DNA of 64,000 bases from Humulus lupulus (taxonomy: Eukaryota; Streptophyta; Magnoliopsida; Rosales; Cannabaceae): positions 138,993,701 through 139,057,700 of the forward strand of contig NC_084795.1 in the NCBI RefSeq assembly GCF_963169125.1. Direction: 5' to 3'. Numbering within the stretch: position 1 is the stretch's first letter; every line of letters starts with the position of its first letter. This document shows, piece by piece, positions 57,947 through 64,000 of this stretch. The position numbers were made by a program, and so were the translations under genes. Under the pieces are notes generated by a model that was not told the origin of the DNA, searched no databases, and saw only the letters and a list, made by a program, of their open reading frames with translations.

Positions 57947-58305
57947 AACCCTTCTGGCTTCTGACTTTCATCTCTCACTTACCAAAAGATTAAGTCATGT
58001 GCCTCCTAGTATTCAACTTCCAGGGTACAATAATCGTAGAGAGGTAACCTAAGGCTCGTTCTGTATCTTTCCCTCAATGTCAACACCCATTGGACCACTC
58101 ATCTGATTCGCATATCTTAACATATCAGTGCTAAGGCGGTAGAATTCTTAACCATTCCTACAAGATCTTCTTCCAGTGTTTCACTGTTTATTCATAGAGG
58201 TATATCTGTTACTCATCCACCGCAGGTTTTGGGCCAATCCCGATCATTACTCCATCCTAACGGTGCTAACCGGTATAACTGTCAACTCAACATCCCATGT
58301 AGCAT
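57947..58305 (-). pseudogene. Further degenerate internal sequence of gypsy L
   Basis: Resumes L after solo LTR E up to copia 2. No open frame and no recognisable motif; assignment rests on position between matched insertion boundaries. Confidence 0.45.
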
Positions 58306-59268
58306 TGTCTACAACAAAAAAATTCATATAAACAACTTTATATGTGGATCCTTTAATATGCAATATGTTAATCAACAAAATATGTATACGTAGAATTGAT
58401 ATGAAATTATTTACCTCTTATAGCCTATCAAGAGTCCTTGAATCTTTTCGTATATAATTTGATCTTCCTATCCTCGCTAGAGTACTCACACCAAGATCTT
58501 CCAAGACGTTCTCTACATCTCAAGATGTGGGTGGGCACATAGAGAACAAGAATCAAATTTGTGAATCAAAAGTATTCTCAACACATGAGACTCCTGATTA
58601 TAGGCTAGAGAGAAAAAGAGGTTTTTCTTTTGTGAGAAACTGGTGATCACTTTTACTGATACTTCAAAAGCTACTTTTTAACCTATTTTCTATCATATAG
58701 AATATATATGCATTATTATCATCATAAGAATAAGAAAATAATAGTGATCATTTTAATAATAATAAAAATAAATTATAATTGAAGACAAAGTCTTACATTT
58801 CATTTTAAAACCCTTTTCAAAATATTTTATTTATTAATTAAATAATATAAAAACCAATAATTGATCACCATCAGTACTGGTACACGCATAGGGCAGTCCA
58901 GGATACCCTATGCGTGTAACACTTCCTAAAATAAGGGGATTTGATTTTTTTCATACATATTACTACACTAGTTACCCAAATCTAGGTCACATGTATTCAT
59001 AATACTAGTTGACCATACTAGAAGTAATTAAGATTCCACAACTTTATTTTACTGATAACTATTTAAGTTCATTATCTCAATCTCGATCCTCTCATACCAA
59101 TATGAGATTGAGACCACATATATGAACTTCATAATTTTCTCATATTTACTTAATATTATTAACAATAATATAGTACATAAGCTACATATACACAACAATT
59201 CAATTCATTTAGTCATTTCATTAAAACCATTGTCAATTACAATTGCTTTAAGGGCATTATTCCCAACA
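58306..59268 (-). repeat. 3' LTR of copia 2 (963 bp)
   Basis: TGTCTACAACA...TTCCCAACA, bounded on the right by the polypurine complement ATCTCCCACTT, as in copia 1. The left boundary is inferred from TG following AGCAT; no second duplication is in view, so it is accurate only to within a few bases. Confidence 0.8.
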
Positions 59269-59330
59269 ATCTCCCACTTGTCCTAAAGCAAATGAGGTAT
59301 TTACCTCAACCTCATGCTTCTTACATGACC

Positions 59331-60416
59331 CTACAAAAATTTAATAGATAAAGTCTTTGTGAACAGATTTGCAAGATTATCTCCAGAGACAATCTTACAG
59401 AAAACAACATCTCCACGGTTGACTATCTCTCGGATCAAGTGATATTTCATCTCGATGTGCTTTCCCCTCTTGTGAGTTCTGGGTTCCTTTGAATTAGCTA
59501 CTGCTCCACTGTTATCACAGTACATAATAAGTGGCTAATCCATGTCTGGAACAACTTCTAGATCAATATAGAACTTCCTGAGCCACACAACCTCTTTAGC
59601 TGCTTCACAAGCTGCTATGTATTCGACTTCCATGGTGGAATCTGCAATACTGGATTGTTTAATACTTCTCCAAACTACAACACCTCCTCCAAGTGTGAAA
59701 TATGATTTAGATGTCGACTTTTGACTATCTTTGTCTAAGTGAAAATCAGAATCCGTATATCCAGTGGGGTTCAGGTCTCCACCTGAATACACAAACATGT
59801 AATCTCTAGTATGTCTGAGATACTTGAGAATATTCTTTACTGTTGTCAAATGACTCAATCAAGGATTGGATTGATAACGACTGACTATCCCTACTGCATA
59901 ACAAATGTCAGGTCTAGTGCACAACATTGCATACATTAGATTTCCTACCGCAGAGGCATAGGGATACTGTCTCATGTCTTCCTCATCCTGAGGTGTTTGT
60001 GGACATTGTTCTTTAGACAATGTAACTCCTGACTGGGTAGGCATAGTGCCTTTCTTGGAGTTTTGCATGCCAAAGCGTTCTAGCACTTTATCAATATAAG
60101 TTGCTTGAGATAGTGCCAAAACTTTTTTCTTTCGATCTCTACAGATCTGAATTCCCTGAACATATTTGGCTTCTCCCAAGTCCTTCATTTGGAATTGCTC
60201 AACTAACCATTTCTTTACTTTTGATAATGTTTCTATGTCATTCCCAATGAGTAGAATATCATCAACGTAAAGAATGAGGAATACCACAATCTTATCTTTG
60301 ATTTGTTTGTAAGCACAAGGTTCATCAATGTTTTGTTCAAAACCAAATATTTTGATTATTTCATCAAATCTAAGATTCCAAGATCTCGAAGCTTGTTTGA
60401 GTCCATAAATAGACAT
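59331..60416 (-). pseudogene. Copia 2 reverse transcriptase and RNase H
   Basis: Three open pieces: 60416-59859, 59858-59535 and 59525-59331. The first has ILYVDDILLIGND (the YVDD active site) and TRPDICYAVGIVSRYQSNP. It ends in a stop immediately followed in frame by the second piece, which carries TGYTDSDFHLDKDSQKSTSKS and DSTMEVEYIAACEAAKE. The third carries YCDNSGAVANSKEPR, HLIREIV and DNLANLFTKTL, the natural C-terminal signature. Compared with copia 1 the RNase H end is better preserved. Confidence 0.9.
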
Positions 60417-62077
60417 AATAAGCTTGCAAAATTTTCGCTCCTTACCTTTAATTTCGAAATTTTGAACCCTTCTGGTTGAAACATGTAAATGGTTTCGTCA
60501 AGATAGCCAAAGTTTTTTTAATGTCCATTTGCCAAATCTCATAATCCATGGAAGCAACCATGGATAAAAGTATGCAGATAGAATTAAGCATGGCCATAGG
60601 TGAACATGTTTCTTCATAATCAACTCCTTCTTTCTGTGTGTAGCCTTTTGCTACTAGCCTTGTTTTGAAAGTTTCTATTTTCCCATATGCTCCTCTCTTC
60701 TTCTTGAATATCCATTTGCAACCAATAGATTTAACATTTTAATTGGATCTTCAAGTGTTCAGACAAAATTGGAATACATCGATTTCTTTGCAAGGTCCAT
60801 GGCATTTAGCCATTTTTCTTTGTCAGAATCTTCCATTGCATCTCCATATGTCAATGGATCATCTTTGTTGTGTCAGACACAAGCATCTGAACTTCATGTT
60901 CATAGAGAACTGGTTGTTTACCAACCCTCCCACTACGACGAAGCTCTCCATTGTTATGACTAGAGCTAGCGATACCCTTTGGCTGTTTTTCATTTGCCTC
61001 TGTCGGTGATTGGTCTTGTTTATATGAGACCATTTCCTCAAGTACAACTTTACTTCAAGGTTTGTGGTTATTTATATAGTCATGCTCCATAAAAGTAGCA
61101 TTTGTAGATACAAATGTTTTGCTATCGTTGGGACTATAAAATACATCACCTTTAGTTTCTTTGGAATATCCGACAAACATGCACACCTCAGTGTGTGATT
61201 CCAACTTCCTAATCTTCCCTTTAAGCACATGTGCATGACAACCCCATATATGGAAATGGTGTAAACTAGTTTTAGTACCATTCCATAATTCCAATGGTGT
61301 TTTTTTTAATAGACTTAGATGGAACAACATTGAGTATGTATAGATCACATGTCATTGCATAACCCCAGAATGATAAAGGCAATGATGAGAAACTAATCAT
61401 CGATCTAACCATATCCAACAAGGTTCAATTTCGTTTTTTTGAAACACCATTTTATTGTGGCGTTCCAGGTGCAGTGAGTTGTGATTGAATACCATGCTCA
61501 CACAAATGGTGCTCAAATTCATAATCTAAGTACTCTCCACCTCGATCTGATCAAAACACTTTGAGTGATTTACCTAATTTTTTTTCAAGTTTTGCTCGGA
61601 ATTCTTTAAATTTACCAAAAGTTTCGAATTTCCTTTGCATTAAATATAGGTAACCATATTTCAAATAATCGTCAATGAAAGGGACGAAATATTCATAACC
61701 TCCTCTAACTTGGAGATTTAATGGACTACAAACGTCCGTATGTACAAGTTGAACTAGTTCTGTGGCTCTTGAACCTTTAGCAGGAAAGGTCTCTTGGTCA
61801 TTTTGCCTTCTAGACAGGATTCACAGACAGGGAGAGAACCAATATATAGTTATCTTAAAGAACCATCATTTGTTAGTCTATTAATTTTGTCTAGACCAAT
61901 ATGTCCCAATCTCAAATGCCACAGATGTGTTTCACTATCAGAATCTGTCTTCTGTCTTTTAATAGATCAGGGATTTGCAGTTTTAAATAATTCTAAATTA
62001 TAAACATGCTCAACATTGGACTCTAACTTGTAAAGTCCACCTTCAGACTTTGCAGAACAAATGTCAAAACCATATTT
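60417..62077 (-). pseudogene. Copia 2 integrase and RT N-terminal region, badly broken
   Basis: No long frame survives, but short pieces are recognisable. 61348-61055 carries TPLELWNGTKTSLHHFHIWGC and GCHAHVLKGK, plus YSPNDSKTFVSTNATFMEHDYI, matching the region after the integrase core in copia 1. Upstream, the DRGGEY- and NG.SERRN-like blocks (about 61420-61560) and the HLRLGH region (61880-61930) can be read only with frame changes. Confidence 0.75.
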
Positions 62078-63255
62078 CTAAATAGCAATCGAATTATTAT
62101 AAGAAACATTAAAACCTTGTTCATGCAATTTTGATAAGGAAATCAAATTTCTAGAAAATCCAGGAATAAAATAAACATTGTCCAACACAATAAATTTATT
62201 ATTATAAAAATCTAGGCGAGCTTTTCCAACTACAGCTGCCAAGATCTCATGCCCACTTCCAACTCTCATGGTCACCTCTCCATGAGCCAGCTTCCTCGAA
62301 ATACTAAGAATCTGCAAAGAAAAAAAAAACATGATTAGTGGATCTAGAATAAACTCTCCAAGATGAAAAATTACCTTCCACTAAACAAGATTCTAAAATA
62401 AGTAAATTAAATTTACCCTTCTTTTAGTCTTTCAGGTCAGCCAGGTACTTAGGACAATTCCTTTTCTAATGACCATCAACTCCACAATGAAAGCATGATC
62501 TTTGCAACTTTATTCTTCTTGGAAGACTTGTTGGTCTTCTCTGGTTGTTTGTCCTTTTTCTTTTCCTTTCCTTGGCCACCCTTCCTTTTCTTCGAATTAC
62601 CATTTGAAGTGGAGGGCTTGGTTTCAACAACATTTTCCTCCTCAACCTTAGTGGAACTTTTGTTTAGAGACTCAAAAGTTTGCAACTCATTCACTAGTTG
62701 GGTCATGTTGTACTCCAACTTGTTCATCACATAGTTGGTAGTGAATGCCGCAAAAGCCGGTGTGAGAGATTCAAGTATCACACTTATTTGAGTTCTCTCA
62801 TCAATGGTTGCACCATGGATTTCTACATCGTGCAATATGTTGATCATGTCTAGGACGTGTTCTCTGACAGAAACATTTTTCTTCATTTTCATATTCATGA
62901 AGCTTCTAGTAGCATCATGTCTACACTTATCACGCTGCTTGCCAAACATGCCTTGTAGAGATTCCTAAATCTCATAAGCTGTTTCAACAGCTTCAAACTT
63001 CTGTCTGAGCACATCGCTCATACTAGCAAGTATAAAACATTTGGCCTTATTATTAGATACGATCCAACTGTCATACTTTTCTCTAGTAGTTTTGGCAGCA
63101 GTGGGAGCAGGAACCTCAGGACATTCCTTATCCAGGACAAACATGTGGTTTTCACATATCAAAACAATGTTCATGTTCGATTTCCATTTCATGTAGTTAT
63201 CCCTAGTCAATTTCTCATTAGCAAGTAAAGCAGTTGCAGGGTTAGGATTAGACAT
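62078..63255 (-). pseudogene. Copia 2 gag and protease
   Basis: It starts at the ATG 63255 (MSNPNPATALLANEKL), 96 codons open, then one TAG, then in the same frame 157 codons (62949-62476) with REHVLDMI, FAAFTTNYVMNKL and ELQTFESLNK, as in copia 1. A frameshift near 62510 separates this from the zinc knuckle CFHCGVDGH.KRNC (62450-62500), in which a Trp codon is a stop. The protease continues to 62078 with VTMRVGSGHE and FIPGFSRNLISLSKLHEQGF. The DSG catalytic motif itself is not clean. Confidence 0.88.
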
Positions 63256-63430
63256 ATTGCTGAAAAATAAATAAAATATAATGAATTAATGCATATAATA
63301 AATATCACTTTATATTTGGAATAGTAAACATGATCCATGAATGCAACACATAAAAAATAATTACTAATCCACGATAGATTAATTTGAAAATTAATGGACC
63401 AGCCTTGGGGTAGGTCAGACTAATTACTAT
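63256..63430 (-). other. Start of copia 2 leader
   Basis: AT-rich untranslated leader homologous to that of copia 1. GACCAGCCTTGGGGTAGGTC (63397-63416) is the counterpart of the copia 1 motif at 15694-15713 and lies at nearly the same distance from the gag start. Confidence 0.7.
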
Positions 63431-64000
63431 GGATGCTCAAAATTCTGTACTTGTGAAAGGTCCAAAGCACACGCTAAGGTCCCCTAAACGCCTAAATACA
63501 TGCTGGTGCCACAAGGCCCTTGGGCCACCATCTTCTCGCAAGGAGGAAAGCAATGCTATTCTCGGCGTGCCTATCACCCATGCACCCAGCGAGCCCATGC
63601 CTTGTGCAAGTGCCTCTCGTGAGACCCATCTTGCGACTGCCTCCACTCGGTGCACCCAGCGAGGCCACGGCTCGCACACCAGGTAGCGCCTCGCGTCACA
63701 CGCATTAGCCCCTCGCAAGACCTATCTCGTGATTTCCTCCCCTTGAGTGGGATCCTTAGCATGGCCTCGCGACATGGGATCCACGCGCGCAGGGCCTCGT
63801 GACACGCCGTGCCACCAGAGCCTCGCGAGAGGTGTCTCACGCCATCAGTGTCATGCCACCAGGGCCTCGCGAGAGGCATCTCGCGCCATCAGTGCCACGC
63901 CACCAGGGCCTCGCGAGAGGCGTCTTGTGCCATCAGTGCCGCGCCACCAGGGCCTCGCGAAGGGCCGTCTTGTGCACCTATCACCTATGTCTTGTGGGTG
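63431..64000. repeat. GC-rich insertion with 44-bp tandem array, cut by window end
   Basis: Base composition changes abruptly near 63431. From 63812 four units of 44 bp begin CCACCAG.GCCTCGCGA (63812, 63856, 63900, 63944). CTCGCGAGAGG palindromic cores resemble the hairpin units of the G LTR arrays. It is probably a G-like LTR inserted into the copia 2 leader, but no second end is visible, so type and strand are unknown. Overlapping open frames on both strands are products of the GC-rich repeats. Confidence 0.6.

Larger units (their letters stand above)
52397..64000 (-). mobile_element. Ty3/gypsy element L, 3' part only, interrupted
   Basis: The 3' LTR is 52397-54657, followed on the plus strand by a reverse-complement polypurine tract (ACTATCCCCTCCTTAC, 54658-54673) and decayed pol. 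Solo LTR E (55761-57941) and copia 2 (58306 onward) are inserted. The 5' LTR must lie outside the window. The left flank is CGAAT (52392-52396), but its partner cannot be checked. Everything right of 58306 in this range belongs to the inserted copia element. Confidence 0.8.
58306..64000 (-). mobile_element. Ty1/copia retrotransposon copia 2, 5' end outside window
   Basis: It has one LTR (58306-59268), then on the minus strand RNase H, RT, integrase, protease and gag up to 63255, and a leader. The 5' LTR is to the right of the window. It is related to copia 1 in gene order and in gag and RT sequence, but has a shorter LTR (963 versus about 1,900 bp). Multiple stops and frameshifts make it inactive. 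A separate GC-rich insertion starts near 63430 in the leader. Confidence 0.9.

Noticed and set aside
63429..63879. Overlapping 60-100-codon frames on both strands
   Set aside because: GC-rich repeat sequence suppresses stops in all frames; no domain or consistent start.

Overview
This window is plant nuclear DNA, most likely from a flowering plant with many retrotransposons. The evidence is the density of Ty1/copia and Ty3/gypsy LTR retrotransposons, an L1-type LINE fragment, a hAT-type and a MULE-type MITE, tRNA-iMet-type primer-binding sites and the AT-rich background. I found no intact single-copy host gene and no RNA gene. Nearly every protein-like segment belongs to a decayed transposable element, so coding remnants are annotated as pseudogenes.

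Layout. (1) 1-3844: host-like AT-rich DNA with a ~165-bp tandem repeat at the left edge and a 531-bp non-autonomous hAT element (2751-3281). (2) 3850-36837: one Ty3/gypsy chromovirus-like element, 'A' (+ strand), with perfect 5-bp target-site duplications (TSDs, CTAAC) almost 33 kb apart. It is spread out by nested insertions: a copia solo LTR (4477-6320) in its 5' LTR; a 12-kb minus-strand copia element, 'copia 1' (7306-19300), in its protease, itself carrying a truncated LINE (about 12041-14375); and a 12-kb minus-strand gypsy element, 'B' (19761-31830), in its reverse transcriptase. A further solo LTR, 'C' (26720-29314), lies inside the 5' LTR of B. (3) 36879-41319: solo LTR 'F' (-) containing solo LTR 'D' (38354-40579, +). 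(4) 41539 to about 43835: a copia-type LTR 'J' (-) hit by solo LTR 'I' (42014-42604) and a 376-bp MULE-type MITE (42971-43346); solo LTR 'H' (43840-45085) follows. (5) 46544-51521: a compact LTR retrotransposon 'G' (-) with equal-length LTRs, a perfect TSD, a gag gene and no pol, plus three separate tandem-repeat arrays. (6) 52397 to the right edge: a third gypsy element 'L' (-), interrupted by solo LTR 'E' (55761-57941, +) and by a second copia element, 'copia 2' (58306 to beyond the window, -). A GC-rich repeat-bearing insertion starts near 63430 in the copia 2 leader.

How the pieces relate. The gypsy LTRs A, B, C, D, E, F and L are structurally related: terminal TGTAA/TGTAG...TTACA, about 2.2-2.7 kb, 5-bp TSDs. 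Where I compared them they share the same internal order. At two fixed positions they carry variable blocks built from short, often palindromic GC-rich or AT-rich motifs that differ between families. The LTRs of copia 1, copia 2 and J form a second group, and G, H and I a third (sense start TGT..., sense end GTCAACA, TATAAATA box). Insertions were delimited by finding both termini and matching TSDs by eye. No alignments or database searches were run, so lineage names are family-level recognition and ages are only relative.
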